Shown here piece after piece: positions 10,954-25,900 of a stretch of 64,000 nt of DNA. The notes beneath the pieces are model-generated. The model saw only the letters and a program-made list of their open reading frames with translations. It was not told the DNA's origin and did no database searches. The DNA comes from Oasisia sp. SBJ-2009 (taxonomy: Eukaryota; Annelida; Polychaeta; Sabellida; Siboglinidae), in the NCBI GenBank assembly GCA_964017155.1, contig OZ024855.1:4608690-4672689 (forward strand). The letters are read 5' to 3'. Positions within the stretch are counted from its first letter, which is position 1. Every line of letters starts with the position of its first letter. Both the position numbers and the translations under genes were made by a program.

Positions 10954-13900
10954 CCCACATATATATATATGTGTGTATATGTATATATGTATATATGTAT
11001 ATATGTATATATATATATATATATATAAATGTAAAGCTTTATTAAAATGATCATATTAATGCAGTTTTCGACAACTCACCATTGGCGGAATCAACGGAAT
11101 CCCCCGAATACATTACATGGACCAGCGAGACAACGAGCGAAGGTAAACGTTCCAGTCTAATTATTGTATTAAATCGTGAGCACAAACTGATAGCAGCAAC
11201 GGAAAGAAAGCTCGTTTGGTAGTTTTTTTGTTAATTAACCTGAGTAGCACAAAACCAAAGGCGAGTCCGCCAGATACAACTAGCGAAAGCATAGGCGTAT
11301 TTTATTTATTTCTAATAAGTTTTTAATAATATATACGGTAATAGTATATGTCGGATAACTCGAAATATTGAAATTTAGATTATATATTAGAAAACAATTT
11401 TCAATGAAGAATTAGTTTTTTGGAAACTATGAAATCAATTCTGGGTACTCCTATTGTTATATTATATTAACATTGGAACATTTCCGTATGTATGTGTTTT
11501 AATAATAATAAAAACGAACAGCGAAACTTTTGTATGCCACCAAAATTTAATACACGAAATATGGTAGTATAAACGAAAGTGTTAGTTTTGAAAAGTGTAT
11601 TGTTTAATCCAGCATATGAATACCTACGACGTAAACTATTCAAGGCGGCTTTTAATCTGGTGTTTCTTTATCAGCTTCGAACACTATATCGGTGGACATC
11701 ACTGGAACGACTGAAAACGTCACAACAAGAACGGTCGGAGAAATAACGCCGACTGTTGAAACAACGAGCGAAGGTAAGTGGATCCATTACCAGCTGAAAG
11801 AAATATACAAATAAATATAATTAGGCCAACAAGTACTGCTTGTAGGTGATCTACCGTGTGCTTGTTATATGGTGTTTGAAGTCTGTTCCATTACATCAAT
11901 GAATTCATTGCAATTAGGTGTGGATATGAATTCAAAGTTTTATTAAATTAGTTAAACTAAAGTCAAACCCGAAATGTTAGCAGACATAGTCCATCAATTC
12001 CTTATTCTCAGATAGGAATTAGTACAGTTTACCTCATGGACAACTATTTTGTAGCAACCACTATATCCGAGGAGAAAACAACAGGGTCAACCGAAAATTT
12101 GACGTCAACGGCAGCCACCGAAACCACCGCATCAAGCAGAAGCGAAGAACTGACGACATCCGTCGAATCAACGAGCGAAGGTAACATTTCTTTTTAACTA
12201 GTCTAATCAAATAATTTTCATATTTTAGCGATCACCTTTAAAAAAAGGATTTTCCTTTTAGGACCCAAAATGATTCAAAATGATTAATATAAAGGAAACA
12301 TTTATTATAAGACCTTAGCTGTGTCTAGTCGAATATCCTTGTTAAACAGAGACTGTAACAAGTACAACAACCGAAAAGAGCACTATTTCTGAAGAAACAT
12401 CTACTCCTACGCCACCTTCGACTGAATCGGTGTTAACAAGTACAGTCGACTTAGAAAGTTCGACATCTAAAAGTAAGATCCTTCTACTCACCTACATATC
12501 ACACATTATGTATATTGGTCAGTTGTCATGACAATATTAGAAAGGTGAAATATTAGAAAACAGTTTCCCAGCACAAAATTAGTCATTTGGAAAGTAGGGA
12601 AAGAAATATTACATTACCATTGAAAAACATATGTATGTACATGTTTTGATAAAGAACTACGGACAGCGACAATATTGTTTGCCAACAAAATTAGCGAAAC
12701 GAAAAGGCTAGTTTGGAAAGGTGATTGATTGTACAATTCTGTGGATAAATACTTACTTCTTCAAATATGCAAAGCGGCTTTTAATCTGGTGTTTCTGTAG
12801 CTGCTTCGACCACTGCCTCGGAGGAAACCACTGGAACGACTGAAAGCGTTTCCTCGGCAGCGACCACAGAATCAGTCACATCAAGTACGGTCGGAGAAAC
12901 AACACAGACTGTTGAAACAATGAGCGAAGGTAAGTGACTTACATTTCCAACTGAAGGAGAGAATGCACCTTACTATAACTAGGTCAACAATTAATGTCGG
13001 TAGATGAACGAACTAGCGGGAGCACGGTACATGGCATGTGTGTATCCCAATCTGTAAAGTAACACGAATGAATGATTTGTAATACGCTATGGATATGTAT
13101 TCAAAGTTTTATTAATTGTGTAAAATGTGAAGTGTGCGAAACGTTGCGGCCAAAGGACGATATTAAAATCATACCAGAAATGTTAGTACACATAGTTCAT
13201 AATTTCACAGATATGATTGAGAGAATCTTACTTGATAAACAAATACTTTCTAGCAACCACTATATCCGCGGAGAAAACATCAGGGTCAACCGAAACCTTG
13301 ACGTCAACGGCGGCCACCGAAAGCACCGCACCAAGCACAAGCGAAGAACCGACGACATCCGTCGAATCAACGACCGAAGGTAACATTTCTTTTTAACTGG
13401 TCTAATCAAATAGTTTTCATATTTCCACGATCAACTATCAAAAGTATTTACATTTAGGACCCAAAAAATATTGAAAATGCTTAATATAAATGAAACATTA
13501 ATCATAAGATCATAGCTGTTTCTTAGTCGAATATCCTTGTTAAACAGCGACTGTAGCATGTACAACAACCGAAAAGAGAACTATTTCTGAAGAAGCATCT
13601 ACTCCTATGCCACCTTCGACTGAATCGGTGATGACAAGTACAGTCGAGTTAGAAAGTTCGACATCTACAAGTAAGATCCATCTACTCACCTAAATATCAC
13701 ACATTATGTATATTATTTACAAATATCTAAAAAACCTGTTTCCATGCACATGAAAAAAGCGATATATCCACAATCTTACCGCAGCATACTCAATATGATA
13801 TAAAACGAAGACAGAACGAGGCACAGCTTTGTCAAAACTTGTGTTTTGAAACCGTGAAATTCAAAGTAACAGACACAAGGTGCTTGAGTTTGGTAACTAT

Positions 13901-16900
13901 CAATAAATTAATAAATCGACAGTGACTTCGACTCAATCGACAGTGGAGTCTACGGAAACCACGGGTCGAGTGACGTCAACAGAAACAATCGCCTCAACTG
14001 TTGGCGAAACAACGGCGAGTCCGTCAGAGACTATTATATAATTGGGTCAACAATTAATGTCGGTAGATGAACTAGCGGCTACACGATACATGGCATGTGC
14101 GTATCGAAATATGAAAAAGTAACACGAAAGAATGACTTGCTATACGGTATGGATATGTATTCAAAGTGTTATTAGGTGTGTAAAGTGTTAAGTGTACGAA
14201 AATTTGCTTGCGGCCAAAGGACGATATTAAAATCATAATAGAAATGTTAGTACACATAGTTCATCATTTCGTTTTTCTCAGATATGATTGAGAAGATTTT
14301 ACTTGATAAACAAATATTTTCTAGCAACCACTATATCCGCGGAGAAAACAACTGGGCCAATCGAAACCTCGACGTCAACGGCGGCCACCGAAAGCACCGC
14401 ACCAAGCACAAGCGAAGAACCGACGACATCCGTCGAATCAACGAGCGAAGGTAACATTTCTTTTTATTCGGGCTAATCAAATAATTTTCACATTTCCACG
14501 ATCAACTTTAAAAAGGATTTTCCTTTTACGACCCAAAAATTATTGAAAATTATTAATTTAAATGAAACATTAATCATAAGATTATAGCTGTTTTCTAGTC
14601 GAATATCCTTGTTAAACAGCGACTGTAGCAAGTACAACAACCGAAAAGAGCACTATTTCTGAAGAAACATCTACTCCTACGCCACCTTCGACTGAATCGG
14701 TGATGACGAGTACAGTCGAATTAGAAAGTTCGACATCTACAAGAAAGATCAATCGACTCACCTACATATCACACATTATGTATGTTGATCAGAGTTGTCC
14801 AGACAATTATTTACAATTATCTAAAAAACGCGTTTCCATGAACATTAGAAAAGCGATATCTCCACAATCTTACCGCAGCATACTCAATTTGATATAAAAC
14901 GAAAAAAGAACGAGGCATAGCTTGACAAAACTTGTGTTTTGAAACCGTGAAATTCAATGTAACAGTCACAAGGTGTTTGAGTTTGGTAACTATCAATAAA
15001 TTAATAAATCGACAGTGACTTCGACTAAATCGACAGTGGAGTCTACGGAAACCACGGGTCGAGTGACGTCAACAGAAACAATCGCCTCAACTGCTGGCGA
15101 AACAACGGCGAGTCCGTCAGAGACTACTAGTGAAGGTAAATAAGCATATATGAAAACAGTATATTTTCACATTTCAGTAATATTGTAGATTGGCTAATAA
15201 TTTATGTCGGTCACCTCGAATTTTTTTATTTAGGCTAAATATTAGAAAACATTTTCCCAGCACATAATTACTCATTTGGAAAGAATGGAATGAAAAATTA
15301 CATTACATCACCATTGGAAAACATATGTATGTACATGTTTTGATAAAGAACTACGGACAACAACAATATTGTATGCCAACAAAATTAGCGAAACGAAATA
15401 TCGCTGTAAAAACGAAAGAGCTAGTCTCGAGAGGTGATTGATTGTACAACTATGTGTATAAACACTTACTTCTTCAAATATTCAAAGCGGCTTTTAATCT
15501 GATGTTTCTGTATACAGCTTCGACCACTGCCTCGGCGGAAACCACTGGAACGACTGAAAGCGTTTCCTCGGCAGCGACCACAGAAACAGTCACATCAAGT
15601 ACGGTCGGAGAAACAACGCAGACTGCTGAAACAACGAGCGAAGGTAAGTGACTTTCATTTCCACCTGATATAGATAATGCACCTCACTATAATTGGGTCA
15701 ATATTTACTGTCGGTAGATGAACAATTCTGTGCATAAACACTTACTTCTTCACATATGCAAAGCGGCTTTTAATGGGATGTTTCTGTTGCAGCTTCGACC
15801 ACTGCCTCGGCGGAAACCACTGGAACGACTGAAAGCGTTTCCTTGGCAGCGACCACAGAAACAGTCGCATCAAGTACGGTCGGAGAAACAACGCAGACTG
15901 CTGAAACAACGAGCGAAGGTAAGTGACTTCCATTACCAACTGATAGATAGAACGCACCTCACTATAATTGGGTCAACAATTAATGTCGGTAGATGAACCA
16001 GCGGCTACACGATACATGGCATGTGCGTATCGAAATATGAAAAAGTAACACGAAAGAATGACTTGCTATACGGTATGGATATGTATTCAAAGTGTTATTA
16101 GGTGTGTAAACTGTTAAGTGTACGAAAATTTGCTTGCGGCCAAAGGACGATATTAAAATCATAATAGAAATGTTAGTACACATAGTTCATCATTTCGTTT
16201 TTCTCAGATATGATTGAGAAGATTTTACTTGATAAACAAATATTTTCTAGCAACCACTATATCCGCGGAGAAAACAACTGGGCCAATCGAAACCTCGACG
16301 TCAACGGCGGCCACCGAAAGCACCGCACCAAGCACAAGCGAAGAACCGACGGCATCCGTCGAATCAACGAGCGAAGGTAACATTTCTTTTTAATCGGGCT
16401 AATCAAATAATTTTCATATTTCCACGATCAACTTTAAAAAGGATTTTCCTTTTACGACACAAAAATGATTGAAAATTATGAATATAAATGAAACATTAAT
16501 CATAAGTTTATAGCTGTTTTCTAGTCGAATATCCTTGTTAAACAGCGACTGTAGCAAGTACAACAACCGAAAAGAGCACTTTTTCTGAAGAAACATCTAC
16601 TCCTACGCCACCTTCGACTGAATCGGTGATGACGAGTACAGTCGAATTAGAAAGTTCGACATCTACAAGTAAGATCAATCTACTCACCTACATATCACAC
16701 ATTATGTATGTTGATCAGAGTTGTCCAGACAATTATTTACAAATATCTAAAAAACGCGTTTCCATGAACATTAGAAAAGCGATATCTCCACAATCTTACC
16801 GCAGCATACTCAATTTGATATAAAACGAAAAAAGAACGAGGCATAGCTTGACAAAACTTGTGTTTTGAAACCGTGAAATTCAATGTAACAGTCACAAGGT

Positions 16901-19900
16901 GTTTGAGTTTGGTAACTATCAATAAATTAATAAATCGACAGTGACTTCGACTCAATCGACAGTGGAGTCTACGGAAACCACGGGTCGAGTGACGTCAACA
17001 GAAACAATCGCCTCAACTCTTGGCGAAACAACGGCGAGTCCGTCAGAGACTACTAGTGAAGGTAAAGAAGCATGTATGAAAACAGTATATTTTCACATTT
17101 CAGTAATATTGTAGATTGGCTAATAATTTATGTCGGTCACCTCGAATTTTTTTATTTAGGCTAAATATTAGAAAACATTTTCCCAGCACATTTGGAAAGA
17201 ATGGAATGAAAAATTACATTACACCACCATTGGAAAACATATGTATGTACATGTTTTGATAAAGAACTATGGACAACAACAATATTGTATGCCAAAAAAA
17301 TTAGCGAAACGAAATATCGCTGTAAAAACAAAAGAGCTAGTCTCGAGAGGTGATTGGTTGTACAACTATGTGTATAAACACTTACTTCTTCAAATATTCA
17401 AAGCGGCTTTTAATCTGATGTTTCTGTATACAGCTTCGACCACTGCCTCGGCGGAAACCACTGGAACGACTGAAAGCGTTTCCTCGGCAGCGACCACAGA
17501 AACAGTCGCATCAAGTACGGTCGGAGAAACAACGCAGACTGCTGAAACAACCAGCGAAGGTAAGTGACTTCCATTTCCACCTGATAGAGATAATGCACCT
17601 CACTATAATTGGGTCAATATTTACTGTCGGTACATGAACAATTATGTGCATAAACACTTACTTCTTCACATATGCAAAGCGGCTTTTAATGTGATGTTTC
17701 TGTTGCAGCTTCGACCACTGCCTCGGCGGAAACCACTGGAACGACTGAAAGCGTTTCCTCGGCAGCGACCACAGAAACAGTCGCATCAAGTACGGTCGGA
17801 GAAACAACGCAGACTGCTGAAACAACGAGCGAAGGTAAGTGACTTCCATTTCCAACTGATAGATAGAACGCACCTCACTATAATTGGGTCAACAATTAAT
17901 GTCGGTAGATGAACTAGCGGCTACACGATACATGGCATGTGCGTATCGAAATATGAAAAAGTAACACGAAAGAATGACTTGCTATACGGTATGGATATGT
18001 ATTCAAAGTGTTATTAGGTGTGTAAACTGCTAAGTGTACGAAAATTTGCTTGCGGCCAAAGGACGATATTAAAATCATAATAGAAATGTTAGTACACATA
18101 TTTCATCATTTCGTTTTTCTCAGATATGATTGAGAAGATTTTACTTGATTAACACATATTTTCTAGCAACCACTATATCCGCGGAGAAAACAACTGGGCC
18201 AATCGAAACCTCGACGTCAACGGCGGCCACCGAAAGCACCGCACCAAGCACAAGCGAAGAACCGACGACATCCGTCGAATCAACGAGCGAAGGTAACATT
18301 TCTTTTTAATCCGGCTAATCAAATAATTTTCATATTTCCACGATCAACTTTAAAAAGGATTTTCCTTTTACGACCCAAAAATGATTGAAAATTATGAATT
18401 TAAATGAAACATTAATCATAAGATTATAGCTGTTTTCTAGTCGAATATCCTTGTTAAACAGCGACTGTAGCAAGTACAACAACCGAAAAGAGCACTATTT
18501 CTGAAGAAACATCTACTCCTACGCCACCTTCGACTGAATCGGTGATGACGAGTACAGTCGAATTAGAAAGTTCGACATCTACAAGTAAGATCAATCTACT
18601 CACCTACATATCACACATTATGTATGTTGATCAGAGTTGTCCAGACAATTATTTACAATTATCTAAAAAACGCGTTTCCATGAACATTAGAAAAGCGATA
18701 TCTCCACAATGAATGAATGAATGAATGTTTATTTAACAACAGCAACACAGGAATATACAACATAGTATGAAAAATAATACAATACATAATGGTAACGACA
18801 ATACAATATAATATCGGTGCTGTTGTTAAAAGGACATAGCAGAAGTCATATGACTTGTAAGGCGCTATGCCCTTCTCAACTAAAATGCGTAATAGTTATA
18901 GTAAAAGTTATGAGATTTAATACAACCAACAATAATATTTTTTTGCATTGTGTTAATTGTTCATAAATACGAAGAAAGTAACGTCGACTTTAAACTTTTT
19001 TTAAATTGTTGTAAACTTGGCAACTGTCTTATATTACTTTCAAGACCGTTCCATACGTGTATTCCTCTGACAGTAATTGACAGTAGTCTATGGGTGGTGT
19101 TCGCTTTTTTAACATAAAATAGTTTAGATTGTCTGGTATCATACTTGTGTACGGCTGCAGTTGGTTCAAAGAACGCCTGTACACGACCTTCTAAACAGTG
19201 GTTGTTTGCTTTATAAAGCATAACCATAGTCCTATGTGTAATTAAATCTTGAAGTTTAAGAATTCTTGAACAGTGAAAAAATACAGATGTATGACCATGG
19301 TAATCAAGACTATATATTATTCGTATAGCTTTTTTCTGTAGCAGAGAGAGTTTTCTTACTCTAGACGGATACGTATTTCCCCATATTTCACCATATTTCA
19401 CAATCTTACCGCAGCATACTCAATTTGATATAAAACGAAAAAAGAACGAGGCATAGCTTGACAAAACTTGTGTTTTGAAACCGTGAAATTCAATGTAACA
19501 GTCACAAGGTGTTTGAGTTTGGTAACTATCAATAAATTAATAAATCGACAGTGACTTCGACTCAATCGACAGTGGAGTCTACGGAAACCACGGGTCGAGT
19601 GACGTCAACAGAAACAATCGCCTCAACTCTTGGCGAAACAACGGCGAGTCCGTCAGAGACTACTAGTGAAGGTAAAGAAGCATGTATGAAAACAGTATAT
19701 TTTCACATTTCAGTAATATTGTAGATTGGCTAATAATTTATGTCGGTCACCTCGACATTTTTTATTTAGGCTAAATATTAGAAAACATTTTCCCAGCACA
19801 TTTGGAAAGAATGGAATAAAAAATTACATTACATCACCATTGGAAAACATATGTATGTACATGTTTTGATAAAGAACTATGGACAACAACAATATTGTAT

Positions 19901-22900
19901 GCCAACAAAATTAGCGAAACGAAATATCGCTGTAAAAACGAAAGAGCTAGTCTCGAGAGGTGATTGGTTGTACAACTATGTGTATAAACACTTACTTCTT
20001 CAAATATTCAAAGCGGCTTTTAATCTGATGTTTCTGTATACAGCTTCGACCACTGCCTCGGCGGAAACCACTGGAACGACTGAAAGCGTTTCCTCGGCAG
20101 CGACCACAGAAACAGTCGCATCAAGTACGGTCGGAGAAACAACGCAGACTGCTGAAACAACGAGCGAAGGTAAGTGACTTCCATTTCCACCTGATAGAGA
20201 TAATGCACCTCACTATAATTGGGTCAATATATACTGTCGGTAGATGAACAATTATGTGCATAAACACTTACTTCTTCACATATGCAAAGCGGCTTTTAAT
20301 GTGATGTTTCAGTTGCAGCTTCGACCACTGCCTCGGCGGAAACCACTGGAACGACTGAAAGCGTTTCCTCGGCAGCGACCACAGAAACAGTCGCATCAAG
20401 TACGGTCGGAGAAACAACGCAGACTGCTGAAACAACGAGCGAAGGTAAGTGACTTCCATTTCCAACTGATAGATAGAACGCACCTCACTATAATTGGGTC
20501 AACAATTAATGTCGGTAGATGAACTAGCGGCTACACGATACATGGCATGTGCGTATCGAAATATGAAAAAGTAACACGAAAGAATGACTTGCTATACGGT
20601 ATGGATATGTATTCAAAGTGTTATTAGGTGTGTAAACTGTTAAGTGTACGAAAATTTGCTTGCGGCCAAAGGACGATATTAAAATCATAATATAAATCTT
20701 AGTACACATATTTCATCATTTCGTTTTTCTCAGATATGATTGAGAAGATTTTACTTGATAAACACATATTTTCTAGCAACCACTATATCCGCGGAGAAAA
20801 CAACTGGGCCAATCGAAACCTCGACGTCAACGGCGGCCACCGAAAGCACCGCACCAAGCACAAGCGAAGAACCGACGACATCCGTCGAATCAACGAGCGA
20901 AGGTAACATTTCTTTTTAATCGGGCTAATCAAATAATTTTCATATTTCCACGATCAACTTTAAAAAGGATTTTCCTTTTACGACCCAAAAATGATTGAAA
21001 ATGATGAATTTAAATGAAACATTAATCATAAGATTATAGCTGTTTTCTAGTCGAATATCCTTGTTAAACAGCGACTGTAGCAAGTACAACAACCGAAAAG
21101 AGCACTATTTCTGAAGAAACATCTACTCCTACGCCACCTTCGACTGAATCGGTGATGACGAGTACAGTCGAATTAGAAAGTTCGACATCTACAAGTAAGA
21201 TCAATCTACTCACCTACATATCACACATTATGTATGTTGATCAGAGTTGTCCAGACAATTATTTACAATTATCTAAAAAACGCGTTTCCATGAACATTAG
21301 AAAAGCGATATCTCCACAATCTTACCGCAGCATACTCAATTTGATATAAAACGAAAAAAGAACGAGGCATAGCTTGACAAAACTTGTGTTTTGAAACCGT
21401 GAAATTCAATGTAACAGTCACAAGGTGTTTGAGTTTGGTAACTATCAATAAATTAATAAATCGACAGAGACTTCGACTCAATCGACAGTGGAGTCTACGG
21501 AAACCACGGGTCGAGTGACGTCAACAGAAACAATCGCCTCAACTCTTGGCGAAACAACGGCGAGTCCGTCAGAGACTACTAGTGAAGGTAAAGAAGCATG
21601 TATGAAAACAGTATATTTTCACATTTCAGTAATATTGTAGATTGGCTAATAATTTATGTCGGTCACCTCGAAATGTTTTATTTAGGCTAAATATTAGAAA
21701 ACATTTTCCCAGCACATTTGGAAAGAATGGAATGAAAAATTACATTACATCACCATTGGAAAACATATGTATGTACATGTTTTGATAAAGAACTACGGAC
21801 AACAACAATATTGTATGCCAACAAAATTAGCGAAACGAAATATCGCTGTAAAAACGAAAGAGCTAGTTTCGAGAGGTGATTGGTTGTCATCATCATCATG
21901 CTGTCGGTCGCGAAGCGACAAAGACTGCTTCATGGAAGCTGGTAGCAAAAACTTTTGAAGTACCGCTGGCTTTTGCAAGTTACTAGCGACACTCTCTCGG
22001 GGAACAAATAGAGGTCTCACACCGGCAAGAACATGTCAAGACAGGCGCAAACTATTTGTCCCTGCAGTGGCTGGTCGAGAGATGTTGGGAGTTCCATACA
22101 CCAACCGCCCTTGATGCTGCCACAGTGACATGGTTTTCTGTTTAGGGTTTGCTCCCTTAGCCTTCGGTTCTGACAAGAACCTATACCACAAGGCAGTGGT
22201 TTACAACTCTGCATGGCAGGGGCGTCAAACTCCCTGAGGTATTGCAATACCTGAGGTACTGCAATACCTGCATACCAGTGATTGGTTGTACAACTATGTG
22301 TATAAACACTTACTTCTTCAAATATTCAAAGCGGCTTTTAATCTGATGTTTCTGTATACAGCTTCGACCACTGCCTCGGCGGAAACCACTGGAACGACTG
22401 GAAGCGTTTCCTCGGCAGCGACCACAGAAACAGTCGCATCAAGTACGGTCGGAGAAACAACGCAGACTGCTGAAACAACGAGCGAAGGTAAGTGACTTCC
22501 ATTTCCACCTGATAGAGATAATGCACCTCACTATAATTGGGTCAATATATACTGTCGGTAGATGAACAATTATGTGCATAAACACTTACTTCTTCACATA
22601 TGCAAAGCGGCTTTTAATGTGATGTTTCAGTTGCAGCTTCGACCACTGCCTCGGCGGAAACCACTGGAACGACTGAAAGCGTTTCCTCGGCAGCGACCAC
22701 AGAAACAGTCGCATCAAGTACGGTCGGAGAAACAACGCAGACTGCGGAAACAACGAGCGAAGGTAAGTGACTTCCATTTCCAACTGATAGATAGAACGCA
22801 CCTCACTATAATTGGGTCAACAATTAATGTCGGTAGATGAACTAGCGGCTACACGATACATGGCATGTGCGTATCGAAATATGAAAAAGTAACACGAAAG

Positions 22901-25900
22901 AATGACTTGCTATACGGTATGGATATGTATTCAAAGTGTTATTAGGTGTGTAAACTGTTAAGTGAACGAAAATTTGCTTGCGGCCAAAGGACGATATTAA
23001 AATCATAATAGAAATCTTAGTACACATATTTCATCATTTCGTTTTTCTCAGATATGATTGAGAAGATTTTACTTGATAAACACATATTTTCTAGCAACCA
23101 CTATATCCGCGGAGAAAACAACTGGGCCAATCGAAACCTCGACGTCAACGGCGGCCACCGAAAGCACCGCACCAAGCACAAGCGAAGAACCCACGACATC
23201 CGTCGAATCAACGAGCGAAGGTAACATTTCTTTTTAATCGGGCTAATCAAATAATTTTCATATTTCCACGATCAACTTTAAAAAGGATTTTCCTTTTACG
23301 ACCCAAAAATGATTGAAAATTATGAATTTAAAGGAAACATTAATCATAAGATTATAGCTGTTTTCGAGTCGAATATCCTTGTTAAACAGCGACTGTAGCA
23401 AGTACAACAACCGAAAAGAGCACTATTTCTGAAGAAACATCTACTCCTACGCCACCTTCTACTGAATCGGTGATGACGAGTACAGTCGAATTAGAAAGTT
23501 CGACATCTACAAGTAAGATCAATCTACTCACCTACATATCACACATTATGTATGTTGATCAGAGTTGTCCAGACAATTATTTACAATTATCTAAAAAACG
23601 CGTTTCCATGAACATTAGAAAAGCGATATCTCCACAATCTTAACGCAGCATACTCAATTTGATATAAAACGAAAAAAGAACGAGGCATAGCTTGACAAAA
23701 CTTGTGTTTTGAAACCGTGAAATTAAATGTAACAGTCACAAAGTGTTTGAGTTTGGTAACTATCAATAAATTAATAAATCGACAGTGACTTCGACTCAAT
23801 CGACAGTGGAGTCTACGGAAACCACGGGTCGAGTGACGTCAACAGAAACAATCGCCTCAACTCTTGGCGAAACAACGGCGAGTCCGTCAGAGACTACTAG
23901 TGAAGGTAAAGAAGCATGTATGAAAACAGTATATTTTCACATTTCAGTAATATTGTAGATTGGCTAATAATTTATGTCGGTCACCTCGAATTTTTTTATT
24001 TAGGCTAAATATTAGAAAACATTTTCCCAGCACATTTGGAAAGAATGGAATGAAAAATTACATTACATCACCATTGGAAAACATATGTATGTACATGTTT
24101 TGATAAAGAACTACGGACAACAACAATATTGTATGCCAACAAAATTAGCGAAACGAAATATCGCTGTAAAAACGAAAGAGCTAGTCTCGAGAGGTGATTG
24201 GTTGTACAACTATGTGTATAAACACTTACTTCTTCTAATATTCAAAGCGGCTTTTAATCTGATGTTTCTGTATACAGCTTCGACCACTGCCTCGGCGGAA
24301 ACCACTGGAACGACTGAAAGCGTTTCCTCGGCAGCGACCACAGAAACAGTCGCATCAAGTACGGTCGGAGAAACAACGCAGACTGCTGAAACAACGAGCG
24401 AAGGTAAGTGACTTTCATTTCCACCTGATAGAGATAATGCACCTCACTATAATTGGGTCAATATTTACTGTCGGTAGATTAACAATTCTGTGCATAATCA
24501 CTTACTTCTTCACATATGCAAAGCGGCTTTTAATGTGATGTTTCTGTTGCAGCTTCGACCACTGCCTCGGCGGAAACCACTGGAACGACTGAAAGCGTTT
24601 CCTCGGCAGCGACCACAGAAACAGTCGCATCAAGTACGGTCGGAGAAACAACGCAGACTGCTGAAACAACGAGCGAAGGTAAGTGACTTCCATTTCCAAC
24701 TGATAGATAGAACGCACCTCACTATAATTGGGTCAACAATTAATGTCGGTAGATGAACTAGCGGCTACACGATACATGGCATGTGCGTATCGAAATATGA
24801 AAAAGTAACACGAAAGAATGACTTGCTATACGGTATGGATATGTATTCAAAGTGTTATTAGGTGTGTAAACTGTTAAGTGTACGAAAATTTGCTTGCGGC
24901 CAAAGGACGATATTAAAATCATAATAGAAATGTTAGTACACATATTTCATCATTTCGTTTTTCTCAGATATGATTGAGAAAATTTTACTTGATAAACACA
25001 TATTTTCTAGCAACCTCTATATCCGCGGAGAAAACAACTGGGCCAATCGAAACCTCGACGTCAACGGCGGCCACCGAAAGCACCGCACCAAGCACAAGCG
25101 AAGAACCGACGACATCCGTCGAATCAACGAGCGAAGGTAACATTTCTTTTTAATCGGGCTAATCAAATAATTTTCATATTTCCACGATCAACTTTAAAAA
25201 GGATTTTCCTTTTACGACCCAAAAATGATTGAAAATTATGAATTTAAATGAAACATTAATCATAAGATTATAGCTGTTTTCTAGTCGAATATCCTTGTTA
25301 AACAGCGACTGTAGCAAGTACAACAACCGAAAAGAGCACTATTTCTGAAGAAACATCTACTCCTACGCCACCTTCGACTGAATCGGTGATGACGAGTACA
25401 GTCGAATTAGAAAGTTCGACATCTACAAGTAAGATCAATCTACTCACCTACATATCACACATTATGTATGTTGATCAGAGTTGTCCAGACAATTATTTAC
25501 AATTATCTAAAAAACGCGTTTCCATGATCATTAGAAAAGCGATATCTCCACAATCTTACCGCAGCATACTCAATTTGATATAAAACGAAAAAAGAACGAG
25601 GCATAGCTTGACAAAACTTGTGTTTTGAAACCGTGAAATTCAATGTAACAGTCACAAGGTGTTTGAGTTTGGTAACTATCAATAAATTAATAAATCGACA
25701 GTGACTTCGACTCAATCGACAGTGGAGTCTACGGAAACCACGGGTCGAGTGACGTCAACAGAAACAATCGCCTCAACTCTTGGCGAAACAACGGCGAGTC
25801 CGTCAGAGACTACTAGTGAAGGTAAAGAAGCATGTATGAAAACAGTATATTTTCACATTTCAGTAATATTGTAGATTGGCTAATAATTTATGTCGGTCAC

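Larger units (their letters stand above)
16000..23190 (+). repeat. Segmental duplication, left copy (about 7.2 kb)
   Basis: From just after base 15,998 to about 23,191 this stretch matches 36,684-43,874 at a constant 20,684-bp offset. I noticed only a handful of substitutions (for example 16744, 18673, 20693, 21468). The block covers the end of unit 1, units 2 and 3 and most of unit 4, including one LINE fragment and one 390-bp insertion. Boundaries are set by the first mismatches seen on each side (15998 and 23192), so they are approximate. Confidence 0.85.

Noticed and set aside
18961..19398. The reverse-transcriptase frame as a host gene or alternative exon
   Set aside because: It is on the opposite strand, truncated at the target site, and flanked by a target-site duplication with a microsatellite tail: a dead LINE fragment.
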